From NCBI GenBank assembly GCA_964036045.1, contig OZ038382.1:41432090-41496089 (forward strand): a stretch of DNA of 64,000 nucleotides. Reading direction: 5' to 3'. Source of the stretch: Eutreptiella sp. 'Long Island Sound 2002'. Its lineage: Eukaryota; Euglenozoa; Euglenophyceae; Eutreptiales; Eutreptiaceae. Below the pieces are notes generated by a model. That model searched no databases, had not been told where the DNA came from, and saw only the letters and a list, made by a program, of their open reading frames with translations. Shown one piece after another: positions 21,225-34,951 of the stretch (position 1 is its first letter; the number at the start of each line of letters is the position of its first letter). Made by a program: the position numbers and the translations under genes.

Positions 21225-23674
21225 ATACCATGCCAAGCCAAGCCAGCCATGCCTTGGCTTGACGAGACGAGGCGAGCGAGCGCGCGCGCGGGGGGGTGGT
21301 GGGGGGTGCAATGGCAGTGTGGGTGTGTGGTGGCAGTGGACCAGAGCGAAAACGTCAACGGGTAGGGCGAAAGGTGCCACTTTACGAAAGCAAGCGTACA
21401 GCCTAGCCAACCACCACGCAGCAACCTGAAAATCCAATAAATGTGGCGTACCAAAATGAAACTTTTTTGCAAAAATATGGAACATGCCCCTTCTAAATTG
21501 TCGCCTAATGCCTTCCCAGAACGCTGAATGGGGAGCTGCAATAACGTGACAGAAAGTCCCGAATTCAATTTTGAGATATTGTGTCGGCAAGTATCACCAC
21601 ACTTCATTATGAAAGCACCTGGCTCTCACACCAAGCCATACCATACCATGCCAAGCCAAGCCAGCCATGCCTTGGCTTGACGAGACGAGGCGAGCGAGCC
21701 CGCGCGCGCGGGGGTGGCGGGGGGTGCAATGGCAGTGTGGGTGTGTGGTGGCAGTGGACCAGAGCGAAAACTTCAACGGGTAGGGCGAAAGGTGCCACTT
21801 TACGAAAGCACGCGTACAGCCTAGCCAACCACCACGCAGCAACCTGAAAATCCAATAAATGTGGCGTACCAAAATGAAACTTTTTTGCAAAAATATGGAA
21901 CATGCCCCTTCTAAATTTTCTTCTAATGCCTTCCCGGAACGCTGAAGGGGGAGCTGCAATAACTTGACAGAAAGTCCCGAATTCAATTTTGAGATATTGT
22001 GTCGGCAAGTATCACCACACTTCATTATGAAAGCACCTGGCTCTCACACCAAGCCATACCATACCATGCCAAGCCAAGCCAGCCATGCCTTGGCTTGACA
22101 AGACGAGGCGAGCGAGCGCGCGCGCGCGGGGTTAGCGGGGGGTTCAATGGCAGTGTGGGTGTGTGGTGGCAGTGGACCAGAGCAAAAACTTCGACGGGTA
22201 GGGCGAAAGGTGCCACTTTACGAAAGCACGCGTACAGCCTAGCCAACCACCACGCAGCAACCTGAAAATCCAATAAATGTGGCGTACCAAAATGAAACCT
22301 TTTTGCAAAAATATGAAAGATGCCCCTTCTAGATTTTCTTCTAATGCATTCCCGGAACGCTGAAGGGGGAGCTGCAATAACTTGACAGAAAGTCCCGAAT
22401 TCAATTTTGAGATATTGTGTCGGCAAGTATCACCACACTTCATTATGAAAGCACCTGGCTCTCACACCAAGCCATACCATACCATGCCAAGCCAAACCAG
22501 CCATGCCTTGGCTTGACGAGACGAGGCGAGCGAGCGAGCGCGCGCGCGCGGGGGTGGCGGGGGGTGCAATGGCAGTGTGGGTGTGTGGTGGCAGTGGACC
22601 AGAGCGAAAACTTCAACGGGTAGGGCGAAAGGTGCCACTTTACGAAAGCACGCGTACAGCCTAGCCAACCACCACGCAGCAACCTGAAAATCCAATAAAT
22701 GTGGCGTACCAAAATGAAACTTTTTTGCAAAAATATGGAACATGCCCCTTCTAAATTGTCGCCTAATGCCTTCCCGGACCGCTGAAGGGGGAGCTGCATT
22801 AATTTGACAGAAAGTCTCGAATTCAATTTTGAGATATTGTGTCGGCAAGTATCACCGCACTTCATTATGAAAGCACCTGGCTCTCACACCAAGCCATACC
22901 ATACCATGCCAAGCCAAGCCAGCCATGCCTTGGCTTGACGAGACGAGGCGAGCGAGCGCGCGCGCGCGGGGGTGGCGGTGGGTGCAATGGCAGTGTGGGT
23001 GTGTGGTGGCAGTGGACCAGAGCGAAAACTTCAACGGGTAGGGCGAAAGGTGCCACTTTACGAAAGCACGCGTACAGCCTAGCAAACCACCACGCAGCAA
23101 CCTGAAAATCCAATAAATGTGGCGTACCAAAATGAAACTTTTTTGCAAAAATATGGAACATGCCCCTTCTAAATTTTCTTCTAATGCCTTCCCGGAACGC
23201 TGAAGGGGGAGCTGCAATAACTTGACAGAAAGTCCCGAATTCAATTTTGAGATATTGTGTCGGCAAGTACCACCACACTTCATTATGAAAGCACCTGGCT
23301 CTCACACCAAGCCATACCATACCATGCCAAGCCAAGCCAGCCATGCCTTGGCTTGACGAGACGAGGCGAGCGAGCGCGCGCGCGCGGGGGTGGCGGGGGG
23401 TGCAATGGCAGTGTGGGTGTGTGGTGGCAGTGGACCAGAGCGAAAACTTCAACGGGTAGGGCGAAAGGTGCCACTTTACGAAAGCACGCGTACAGCCTAG
23501 CCAACCACCACGCAGCAACCTGAAAATCCAATAAATGTGGCGTACCAAAATGAAACTTTTTTGCAAAAATATGGAACATGCCCCTTCTAAATTTTCTTCT
23601 AATGCCTTCCCGGAACGCTGAAGGGGGAGCTGCAATAACTTGACAGAAAGTTCCGAATTCAATTTTGAGATATT
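21225..23674 (+). repeat. Post-gap monomers with the TTGTCGCC subfamily
   Basis: The partial unit 21225-21580 has AACGTCAACGGG, AATTGTCGCCTAATG, CTGAATGGGG and AACGTGAC. Unit 21999 is diverged (GGGGTTAGCGG, GGTTCAATGG, ATATGAAAGATGCC). Unit 22417 has the extra GAGC step, AATTGTCGCC, GGACCGCTG and TTAATTTGAC. It is followed by unit 22839 (CACCGCAC, GGCGGTGGGTG) and unit 23257 (AGTACCACC). That three-unit order recurs at 34952-36205. Confidence 0.85.
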
Positions 23675-25346
23675 GTGTCGGCAAGTATCACCACACTTCA
23701 TTATGAAAGCACCTGGCTCTCACACCAAGCCATACCATACCATGCCAAGCCAAGCCAGCCATGCCTTGGCTTGACGAGACAAGGCGAGCGAGCGCGCGCC
23801 CGCGGGGGTGGCGGGGGGTGCAATGGCAGTGTGGGTGTGTGGTGGCAGTGGACCAGAGCGAAAACTTCAACGGGTAGGGCGAAAGGTGCCACTTTACGAA
23901 AGCACGCGTACAGCCTAGCCAACCACCACGCAGCAACCTGAAAATCCAATCAATGTCGCGTACCAAAATGAAACTTTTTTGCAAAAATATGGAACATGCC
24001 CCTTCCAAATTTTCTTCTAATGCCTTCCCGGAACGCTGAAGGGGGAGCTGCAATAACTTGACAGAAAGTCCCGAATTCAATTTTGAGATATTGTGTCGGC
24101 AAGTATCACCACACTTCATTATGAAAGCACCTGGCTCTCACACCAAGCCATACCATACCATGCCAAGCCAAGCCAGCCATGCCTTGGCTTGACGAGACGA
24201 GGCGAGCGAGCGCGCGCGCGCGGGGGTGGCGGGGGGTGCAATGGCAGTGTGGGTGTGTGGTGGCAGTGGACCAGAGCGAAAACTTCAACGGGTAGGGCGA
24301 AAGGTGCCACTTTACGAAAGCACGCGTACAGCCTAGCCAACCACCACGCAGCAATCTGAAAATCCAATAAATGTGGCGTACCAAAATGAAAGTTTTTTGC
24401 AAAAATATGGAACATGCCCCTTCCAAATTTTCTTCTAATGCCTTCCCGGAACGCTGAAGGGGGAGCTGCAATAACTTGACAGAAAGTCCCGAATTCAATT
24501 TTGAGATATTGTGTCGGCAAGTATCACCACACTTCATTATGAAAGCACCTGGCTCTCACACCAAGCCATACCATACCATGCCAAGCCAAGCCAGCCATGC
24601 CTTGGCTTGACGAGACGAGGCGAGCGAGCGCGCGCGCGCGGGGGCCGCGGGGGGTGCAATGGCAGTGTGGGTGTGTGGTGGCAGTGAACCAGAGCGAAAA
24701 CTTCAACGGGTAGGGCGAAAGGTGCCACTTTACGAAAGCACGCGTACAGCCTAGCCAACCACCACGCAGCAATCTGAAAATCCAATAAATGTGGCGTACC
24801 AAAATGAAAGTTTTTTGCAAAAATATGGAACATGCCCCTTCCAAATTTTCTTCTAATGCCTTCCCGGAACGCTGAAGGGGGAGCTGCAATAACTTGACAG
24901 AAAATCCCCAATTCAATTTTGAGATATTGTGTCGGCAAGTATCACCACACTTCATTATGAAAGCACCTGGCTCTCACACCAAGCCATACCATACCATGCC
25001 AAGCCAAGCCAGCCATGCCTTGGCTTGACGAGACGAGGCGAGCGAGCGCGCGCGCGCGGGGGCCGCGGGGGGTGCAATGGCAGTGTGGGTGTGTGGTGGC
25101 AGTGAACCAGAGCGAAAACTTCAACGGGTAGGGCGAAAGGTGCCACTTTACGAAAGCACGCGTACAGCCTAGCCAACCACCACGCAGCAACCTGAAAATC
25201 CAATAAATGTGGCGTACCAAAATGAAACTATTTTGCAAAAATATGGAACATGCCCCTTCTAAATTTTCTTCTAATGCCTTCCCGGAACGCTGAAGGGGGA
25301 GCTGCAATAACTTGACAGAAAGTCCCGAATTCAATTTTGAGATATT
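23675..25346 (+). repeat. Ladder of four adjacent chimeric monomers
   Basis: Unit 23675 has CCTTCCAAATT and AATCAATGTCGCG. Unit 24093 has GCAATCTG, AAAGTTTTTTGC and CCTTCCAAATT. Unit 24511 has the same second half but adds GGGGCCGCGGGG and GCAGTGAACC in its first half. Unit 24929 keeps only that first half (GGGGCCGCGGGG, GCAGTGAACC) with a normal CAACCTG and a different AAACTATTTTGC. Overlapping half-units are what in-register exchange between neighbours leaves behind. Confidence 0.82.
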
Positions 25347-26181
25347 GTGTCGGCAAGTATCACCACACTTCATTATGAAAGCACCTGGCTCTCACACCAA
25401 GCCATACCATACCATGCCAAGCCAAGCCAGCCATGCCTTGGCTTGACGAGACGAGGCGAGCGAGCGCGCGCGCGCGGGGGTGGCGGTGGGTGCAATGGCA
25501 GTGTGGGTGTGTGGTGGCAGTGGACCAGAGCGAAAACTTCAACAGGTAGGGCGAAAGGTGCCACTTTACGAAAGCACGCGTACAGCCTAGCCAACCACCA
25601 CGCAGCAACATGAAAATCCAAAAAATGTGGCGTACCAAAATGAAACTTTTTTGCAAAAATATGGAACATGCCTCTTCTACATTTTCTTCTGATGCCTTCC
25701 CGGAACGCTGAAGGGGGAGCTGCAATAACTTGACAGAAAGTCCCGAATTCAATTTTGAGATATTGTGTCGGCAAGTACCACCACACTTCATTATGAAAGC
25801 ACCTGGCTCTCACACCAAGCCATACCATACCATGCCAAGCCAAGCCAGCCATGCCTTGGCTTGACGAGACGAGGCGAGCGAGCGCGCGCGCGCGGGGGTG
25901 GCGGGGGGTGCAATGGCAGTGTCGGTGTGTGGTGGCAGTGGACCAGAGCGAAAACTTCAACGGGTAGGGCGAAAGGTGCCACTTTACGAAAGCACGTGTA
26001 CAGCCTAGCCAACCACCATGCAGCAACCTGAAAATCCAATAAATGTGGTGTACCAAAATCAAACTTTTTTGCAAAAATATGGAACATGCCCCTTCTAAAT
26101 TTTCTTCTAATGCCTTCCCGGAACGCTGAAGGGGGAGCTGCAATAACTTGACAGAAAGTTCGAATTCAATTTTGAGATATT
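25347..26181 (+). repeat. Two diverged monomers
   Basis: Unit 25347 has GGCGGTGGGTG, AACAGGTAGG, CAACATGAAAATCC, CCAAAAAATG, GCCTCTTCTAC and TCTGATGCC. Unit 25765 has AGTACCACC, GTGTCGGTGTG, CACGTGTAC, CACCATGC, GTGGTGTACC and AAATCAAAC, and a 1-bp deletion near 26160 (AAAGTTCGAATTC). They resemble the pair 22839/23257. Confidence 0.85.
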
Positions 26182-29100
26182 GTGTCGGCAAGTATCACCA
26201 CACTTCATTATGAAAGCACCTGGCTCTCACACCAAGCCATACCATACCATGCCAAGCCAAGCCAGCCATGCCTTGGCTTGACGAGACGAGGCGAGCGAGC
26301 GCGCGCGCGCGGGGGTGGCGGGGGGTGCAATGGCAGTGTGGGTGTGTGGTGGCAGTGGACCAGAGCGAAAACTTCAACGGGTAGGGCGAAAGGTGCCACT
26401 TTACGAAAGCACGCGTACAGCCTAGCCAACCACCACGCAGCAACCTGAAAATCCAATAAATGTGGCGTACCAAAATGAAACTTTTTTGCAAAAATATGGA
26501 ACATGCCCCTTCTAAATTTTCTTCTAATGCCTTCCCGGAACGCTGAAGGGGGAGCTGCAATAACTTGACAGAAAGTCCCGAATTCAATTTTGAGATATTT
26601 TGTCGGCAAGTATCACCACACCTCATTATGAAAGCACCTGGCTCTCACACCCAGCCATACCATACCATGCCAAGCCAAGCCAGCCATGCCTTGGCTTGAC
26701 GAGACGAGGCGAGCGAGCGCGCGCGCGCGGGGGTGGCGGGGGGTGCAATGGCAGTGTGGGTGTGTGGTGGCAGTGGACCAGAGCGAAAACTTCAACGGGT
26801 AGGGCGAAAGGTGCCACTTTACGAAAGCACGCGTACAGCCTAGCCAACCACCACGCAGCAACCTGAAAATCCAATAAATGTGGCGTACCAAAATGAAACT
26901 TTTTTGCAAAAATATGGAACATGCCCCTTCTAAATTTTCTTCTAATGCCTTCCCGGAACGCTGAAGGGGGAGCTGCAATAACTTGACAGAAAGTCCCGAA
27001 TTCAATTTTGAGATATTGTGTCGGCAAGTATCACCACACTTCATTATGAAAGCACCTGGCTCTCACACCAAGCCATACCATACCATGCCAAGCCAAGCCA
27101 GCCATGCCTTGGCTTGACGAGACGAGGCGAGCGAGCGCGCGCGCGGGGGGGTGGCGGGGGGTGCAATGGCAGTGTGGGTGTGTGGTGGCAGTGGACAAGA
27201 GCGAAAACTTCAACGACTAGGGCGAAAGGTGCCACTTTACGAAAGCACGCGTACAGCCTAGCCAACCACCACGCAGCAACCTGAAAATCCAATAAATGTG
27301 GCGTACCAAAATGAAACTTTTTTGCAAAAATATGGAACATGCCCCTTCTAAATTTTCTTCTAATGCCTTCCCGGAACGCTGAAGGGGGAGGTGCAATAAC
27401 TTGACAGAAAGTCCCGAATTCAATTTCGAGATATTGTGTCGGCAAGTATCACCACACTTCATTATGAAAGCACCTGGCTCTCACACCAAGCCATACCATA
27501 CCATGCCAAGCCAAGCCAGCCATGCCTTGGCTTGACGAGACGAGGCGAGCGAGCGCGCGCGCGCGGGGGTGGCGGGGGGTGCAATGGCAGTGTGGGTGTG
27601 TGGTGGCAGTGGACCAGAGCGAAAACGTCAACGGGTAGGGCGAAAGGTGCCACTTTACGAAAGCACGCGTACAGCCTAGCCAACCACCACGCAGCAACCT
27701 GAAAATCCAATAAATGTGGCGTACCAAAATGAAACTTTTTTGCAAAAATATGGAACATGCCCCTTCTAAATTGTCGCCTAATGCCTTCCCGGAACGCTGA
27801 AGGGGGAGCTGCAATAACTTGACAGAAAGTCCCGAATTCAATTTTGAGATATTGTGTCGGCAAGTATCACCGCACTTCATTATGAAAGCACCTGGCTCTC
27901 ACACCAAGCCATACCATACCATGCCAAGCCAAGCCAGCCATGCCTTGGCTTGACGAGACGAGGCGAGCGAGCGCGCGCGTGCGGGGGTGGCGGGGGGTGC
28001 AATGGCAGTGTGGGTGTGTGGTGGCAGTGGACCAGAGCGAAAACTTCAACGGGTAGGGCGAAAGGTGCCACTTTACGAAAGCACGCGTACAGCCTAGCCA
28101 ACCACCACGCAGCAACCTGAAAATCCAATAAATGTGGCGTACCAAAATGAACTTTTTTTGCAAAAATATGGAACATGCCCCTTCTAAATTTTCTTCTAAT
28201 GCCTTCCCGGAACGCTGAAGAGGGAGCTGCAATAACTTGACAGAAAGTCCCGAATTCAATTTTGAGATATTGTGTCGGCAAGTATCACCACACTTCATTA
28301 TGAAAGCACCTGGCTCTCACACCAAGCCATACCATACCATGCCAAGCCAAGCCAGCCATGCCTTGGCTTGACGAGACGAGGCGAGCGAGCGCGTGCGCGC
28401 GGGGGTGGCGGGGGGTGCAATGGCAGTGTGGGTGTGTGGTGGCAGTGGACCAGAGCGAAAACTTCAACGGGTAGGGCGAAAGGTGCCACTTTACGAAAGC
28501 ACGCGTACAGCCTAGCCAACCACCACGCAGCAACCTGAAAATCCAATAAATGTGGCGTACCAAAATGAAACTTTTTTGCAAAAATATGGAACATGCCCCT
28601 TCTAAATTTTCTTCTAATGCCTTCCCGGAACGCTGAACGGGGAGCTGCAATAACTTGACAGAAAGTCCCGAATTCAATTTTGAGATATTGTGTCGGCAAG
28701 TATCACCACACTTCATTATGAAAGCACCTGGCTCTCACACCAAGCCATACCATACCATGCCAGGCCAAGCCAGCCCTGCCTTGGCTTGACGAGACGAGGC
28801 GAGCGAGCGCGCGCGCGCGGGGGTGGCGGGGGCTGCAATGGCAGTGTGGGTGTGTGGTGGCAGTGGACCAGAGCGAAAACTTCAACGGGTAGGGCGAAAG
28901 GTGCCACTTTACGAAAGCACGCGTACAGGCTAGCCAACCACCACGCAGCAACCTGAAAATCGAATAAATGTGGCGTACCAAAATGAAACTTTTTTGCAAA
29001 AATATGGAACATGCCCCTTCTAAATTTTCTTCTAATGCCTTCCCGGAACGCTGAAGGGGGAGCTGCAATAACTTGACAGAAGGTCCCGAATTCAATTTTG

Positions 29101-30775
29101 AGATATTGTGTCGGCAAGTATCACCACACTTCATTATGAAAGCACCTGGCTCTCACACCACGCTATACCATACCATGCCAAGCCAAGCCAGCCATGCCTT
29201 GGCTTGACGAGACGAGGCGAGCGAGCGCGCGCGCGGGGGTAGCGGGGGGTACAATGGCAGTGTGGGTGTGTGGTGGCAGTGGACCAGAGCGAAAACTTCA
29301 ACGGGTAGGGCGAAAGGTGCCACTTTACGAAAGCACGCGTACAGCCTAGCCAACCACCACGCAGCAACCTGAAAATCCAATAAATGTGGCGTACCAAAAT
29401 GAAACTTTTTTGCAAAAATATGGAACATGCCCCTTCTAAATTTTCTTCTAATGCCTTCCCGGAACGCTGAAGGGGGAGCTGCAATAACTTGACAGAAAGT
29501 CCCGAATTCAATTTCGAGATATTGTGTCGGCAAGTATCACCACACTTCATTATGAAAGCACCTGGCTCTCACACCAAGCCATACCATACCATGCCAAGCC
29601 AAGCCAGCCATGCCTTGGCTTGACGAGACGAGGCGAGCGAGCGCGCGCGCGCGGGGGTGGCGGGGGGTGCAATGGCAGTGTGGGTGTGTGGTGGCAGTGG
29701 ACCAGAGCGAAAACTTCAACGGGTAGGGCGAAAGGTGCCACTTTACGAAAGCACGCGTACAGGCTAGCCAACCACCACGCAGCAACCTGAAAATCCAATA
29801 AATGTGGCGTACCAAAATGAAACTTTTTTGCAAAAATATGGAACATGCCCCTTCTAAATTTTCTTCTAATGCCTTCCCGGAATGCTGAAGGGGGAGCTGC
29901 AATAACTTGACAGAAAGTCCCGAATTCAATTTTGAGATATTGTGTCGGCAAGTATCACCACACTTCATTATGAAAGCACCTGGCTCTCACACCAAGCCAT
30001 ACCATACCATGCCAGGCCAAGCCAGCCCTGCCTTGGCTTGACGAGACGAGGCGAGCGAGCGTGCGCGCGCGGGGGTGGCGGGGGGTGCAATGGCAGTGTG
30101 GGTGTGTGGTGGCAGTGGACCAGAGCGAAAACTTCAACGGGTAGGGCGAAAGGTGCCACTTTACGAAAGCACGCGTACAGCCTAGCCAACCACCACGCAG
30201 CAACCTGAAAGTCCAATAAATGTGGCGTACCAAAATGAAACTTTTTTGCAAAAATATGGAACATGCCCCTTCTAAATTTTCTTCTAATGCCTTCCCGGAA
30301 CGCTGAAGGGGGAGCTGCAATAACTTGACAGAAAGTCCCGAATTCAATTTTGAGATATTGTGTCGGCAAGTATCACCACAGTTCATTATGAAAGCACCTG
30401 GCTCTCACACCAAGCTATACCATACCATGCCAAGCCAAGCCAGCCATGCCTTGGCTTGACGAGACGAGGCGAGCGAGCGCGCGCGCGGGGGTAGCGGGGG
30501 GTGCAATGGCAGTGTGGGTGTGTGGTGGCAGTGGACCAGAGCGAAAACTTCAACGGGTAGGGCGAAAGGTGCAACTTTACGAAAGCACGCGTACAGCCTA
30601 GCCAACCACCACGCAGCAACCTGAAAATCCAATAAATGTGGCGTACCAAAATGCAACTTTTTTGCAAAAATATGGAACATGCCCCTTCTAAATTTTCTTC
30701 TAATGCCTTCCCGGAACGCTGAAGAGGGAGCTGCAATAACTTGACAGAAAGTCCCGAATTCAATTTTGAGATATT
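26182..30775 (+). repeat. Eleven-unit higher-order block, copy A (4594 bp)
   Basis: Markers in order: 26600 GATATTTTGTCGG, CACACCTC and CACCCAGCC; 27018 GACAAGAGCG and CGACTAGGG; 27436 AACGTCAACGGG and TTGTCGCC; 27854 CACCGCAC and GAAGAGGG; 28272 GCGTGCGCGC and GAACGGGG; 28690 CCAGGCCAAG, GCCCTGCC and ACAGGCTAG; 29108 CTATACC, GGGTAGCGG and GGTACAATGG, minus 2 bp; 29524 TTTCGAGAT just before its start; 29942 GAGCGTGCGC; 30360 ACAGTTCATT, GCTATACC and GAAGAGGG, minus 2 bp. Nearly all recur in the same order in copy B. The length is 11 x 418 minus 4. Confidence 0.85.
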
Positions 30776-33700
30776 GTGTCGGCAAGTATCACCACACTTC
30801 ATTATGAAAGCACCTGGCTCTCACACCAAGCCATACCATACCATGCCAAGCCAAGCCAGCCATGCCTTGGCTTGACGAGACGAGGCGAGCGAGCGCGCGC
30901 GCGCGGGGGTGGCGGGGGGTGCAATGGCAGTGTGGGTGTGTGGTGGCAGTGGACCAGAGCGAAAACTTCAACGGGTAGGGCGAAAGGTGCCACTTTACGA
31001 AAGCACGCGTACAGCCTAGCCAACCACCACGCAGCAACCTGAAAATCCAATAAATGTGGCGTACCAAAATGAAACTTTTTTGCAAAAATATGGAACATGC
31101 CCCTTCTAAATTTTCTTCTAATGCCTTCCCGGAACGCTGAAGGGGGAGCTGCAATAACTTGACAGAAAGTCCCGAATTCAATTTTGAGATATTTTGTCGG
31201 CAAGTATCACCACACCTCATTATGAAAGCACCTGGCTCTCACACCCAGCCATACCATACCATGCCAAGCCAAGCCAGCCATGCCTTGGCTTGACGAGACG
31301 AGGCGAGCGAGCGCGCGCGCGCGGGGGTGGCGGGGGGTGCAATGGCAGTGTGGGTGTGTGGTGGCAGTGGACCAGAGCGAAAACTTCAACGGGTAGGGCG
31401 AAAGGTGCCACTTTACGAAAGCACGCGTACAGCCTAGCCAACCACCACGCAGCAACCTGAAAATCCAATAAATGTGGCGTACCAAAATGAAACTTTTTTG
31501 CAAAAATATGGAACATGCCCCTTCTAAATTTTCTTCTAATGCCTTCCCGGAACGCTGAAGGGGGAGCTGCAATAACTTGACAGAAAGTCCCGAATTCAAT
31601 TTTGAGATATTGTGTCGGCAAGTATCACCACACTTCATTATGAAAGCACCTGGCTCTCACACCAAGCCATACCATACCATGCCAAGCCAAGCCAGCCATG
31701 CCTTGGCTTGACGAGACGAGGCGAGCGAGCGCGCGCGCGCGGGGGTGGCGGGGGGTGCAATGGCAGTGTGGGTGTGTGGTGGCAGTGGACAAGAGCGAAA
31801 ACGTCAACGGGTAGGGCGAAAGGTGCCACTTTACGAAAGCACGCGTACAGCCTAGCCAACCACCACGCAGCAACCTGAAAATCCAATAAATGTGGCGTAC
31901 CAAAATGAAACTTTTTTGCAAAAATATGGAACATGCCCCTTCTAAATTGTCGCCTAATGCCTTCCCGGAACGCTGAAGGGGGAGCTGCAATAACTTGACA
32001 GAAAGTCCCGAATTCAATTTTGAGATATTGTGTCGGCAAGTATCACCGCACTTCATTATGAAAGCACCTGGCTCTCACACCAAGCCATACCATACCATGC
32101 CAAGCCAAGCCAGCCATGCCTTGGCTTGACGAGACGAGGCGAGCGAGCGCGCGCGCGCGGGGGTGGCGGGGGGTGCAATGGCAGTGTGGGTGTGTGGTGG
32201 CAGTGGACCAGAGCGAAAACTTCAACGGGTAGGGCGAAAGGTGCCACTTTACGAAAGCACGCGTACAGCCTAGCCAACCACCACGCAGCAACCTGAAAAT
32301 CCAATAAATGTGGCGTACCAAAATGAAACTTTTTTGCAAAAATATGGAACATGCCCCTTCTAAATTTTCTTCTAATGCCTTCCCGGAACGCTGAAGAGGG
32401 AGCTGCAATAACTTGACAGAAAGTCCCGAATTCAATTTTGAGATATTGTGTCGGCAAGTATCACCACACTTCATTATGAAAGCACCTGGCTCTCACACCA
32501 AGCCATACCATACCATGCCAAGCCAAGCCAGCCATGCCTTGGCTTGACGAGACGAGGCGAGCGAGCGCGTGCGCGCGGGGGTGGCGGGGGGTGCAATGGC
32601 AGTGTGGGTGTGTGGTGGCAGTGGACCAGAGCGAAAACTTCAACGGGTAGGGCGAAAGGTGCCACTTTACGAAAGCACGCGTACAGCCTAGCCAACCACC
32701 ACGCAGCAACCTGAAAATCCAATAAATGTGGCGTACCAAAATGAAACTTTTTTGCAAAAATATGATACATGCCCCTTCTAAATTTTCTTCTAATGCCTTC
32801 CCGGAACGCTGAACGGGGAGCTGCAATAACTTGACAGAAAGTCCCGAATTCAATTTTGAGATATTGTGTCGGCAAGTATCACCACACTTCATTATGAAAG
32901 CACCTGGCTCTCACACCAAGCCATACCATACCATGCCAGGCCAAGCCAGCCCTGCCTTGGCTTGACGAGACGAGGCGAGCGAGCGCGCGCGCGCGGGGGT
33001 GGCGGGGGCTGCAATGGCAGTGTGGGTGTGTGGTGGCAGTGGACCAGAGCGAAAACTTCAACGGGTAGGGCGAAAGGTGCCACTTTACGAAAGCACGCGT
33101 ACAGGCTAGCCAACCACCACGCAGCAACCTGAAAATCCAATAAATGTGGCGTACCAAAATGAAACTTTTTTGCAAAAATATGGAACATGCCCCTTCTAAA
33201 TTTTCTTCTAATGCCTTCCCGGAACGCTGAAGGGGGAGCTGCAATAACTTGACAGAAGGTCCCGAATTCAATTTTGAGATATTGTGTCGGCAAGTATCAC
33301 CACACTTCATTATGAAAGCACCTGGCTCTCACACCAAGCTATACCATACCATGCCAAGCCAAGCCAGCCATGCCTTGGCTTGACGAGACGAGGCGAGCGA
33401 GCGCGCGCGCGGGGGTAGCGGGGGGTACAATGGCAGTGTGGGTGTGTGGTGGCAGTGGACCAGAGCGAAAACTTCAACGGGTAGGGCGAAAGGTGCCACT
33501 TTACGAAAGCACGCGTACAGCCTAGCCAACCACCACGCAGCAACCTGAAAATCCAATAAATGTGGCGTACCAAAATGAAACTTTTTTGCAAAAATATGGA
33601 ACATGCCCCTTCTAAATTTTCTTCTAATGCCTTCCCGGAACGCTGAAGGGGGAGCTGCAATAACTTGACAGAAAGTCCCGAATTCAATTTCGAGATATTG

Positions 33701-34951
33701 TGTCGGCAAGTATCACCACACTTCATTATGAAAGCACCTGGCTCTCACACCAAGCCATACCATACCATGCCAAGCCAAGCCAGCCATGCCTTGGCTTGAC
33801 GAGACGAGGCGAGCGAGCGCGCGCGCGCGGGGGTGGCGGGGGGTGCAATGGCAGTGTGGGTGTGTGGTGGCAGTGGACCAGAGCGAAAACTTCAACGGGT
33901 AGGGCGAAAGGTGCCACTTTACGAAAGCACGCGTACAGCCTAGCCAACCACCACGCAGCAACCTGAAAATCCAATAAATGTGGCGTACCAAAATGAAACT
34001 TTTTTGCAAAAATATGGAACATGCCCCTTCTAAATTTTCTTCTAATGCCTTCCCGGAACGCTGAAGGGGGAGCTGCAATAACTTGACAGAAAGTCCCGAA
34101 TTCAATTTTGAGATATTGTGTCGGCAAGTATCACCACACTTCATTATGAAAGCACCTGGCTCTCACACCAAGCCATACCATACCATGCCAGGCCAAGCCA
34201 GCCCTGCCTTGGCTTGACGAGACGAGGCGAGCGAGCGTGCGCGCGCGGGGGTGGCGGGGGGTGCAATGGCAGTGTGGGTGTGTGGTGGCAGTGGACCAGA
34301 GCGAAAACTTCAACGGGTAGGGCGAAAGGTGCCACTTTACGAAAGCACGCGTACAGCCTAGCCAACCACCACGCAGCAACCTGAAAATCCAATAAATGTG
34401 GCGTACCAAAATGAAACTTTTTTGCAAAAATATGGAACATGCCCCTTCTAAATTTTCTTCTAATGCCTTCCCGGAACGCTGAAGGGGGAGCTGCAATAAC
34501 TTGACAGAAAGTCCCGAATTCAATTTTGAGATATTGTGTCGGCAAGTATCACCACAGTTCATTATGAAAGCACCTGGCTCTCACACCAAGCTATACCATA
34601 CCATGCCAAGCCAAGCCAGCCATGCCTTGGCTTGACGAGACGAGGCGAGCGAGCGCGCGCGCGGGGGTAGCGGGGGGTGCAATGGCAGTGTGGGTGTGTG
34701 GTGGCAGTGGACCAGAGCGAAAACTTCAACGGGTAGGGCGAAAGGTGCCACTTTACGAAAGCACGCGTACAGCCTAGCCAACCACCACGCAGCAACCTGA
34801 AAATCCAATAAATGTGGCGTACCAAAATGAAACTTTTTTGCAAAAATATGGAACATGCCCCTTCTAAATTTTCTTCTAATGCCTTCCCGGAACGCTGAAG
34901 AGGGAGCTGCAATAACTTGACAGAAAGTCCCGAATTCAATTTTGAGATATT
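30776..34951 (+). repeat. Ten-unit higher-order block, copy B (4176 bp)
   Basis: The markers of copy A recur in order at 31194, 31612, 32030, 32448, 32866, 33284, 33700, 34118 and 34536. The offset is 4594 bp for the first unit (26600 to 31194) and 4176 bp afterwards (27436 to 31612), so copy B has one unit fewer. Unit 31612 combines GACAAGAGCG of unit 27018 with AACGTCAACGGG and TTGTCGCC of unit 27436, and is the likely fusion unit. Confidence 0.85.

Noticed and set aside
20602-21607. Long frames running through the N gap
   Set aside because: They are artefacts of translating N as open sequence.
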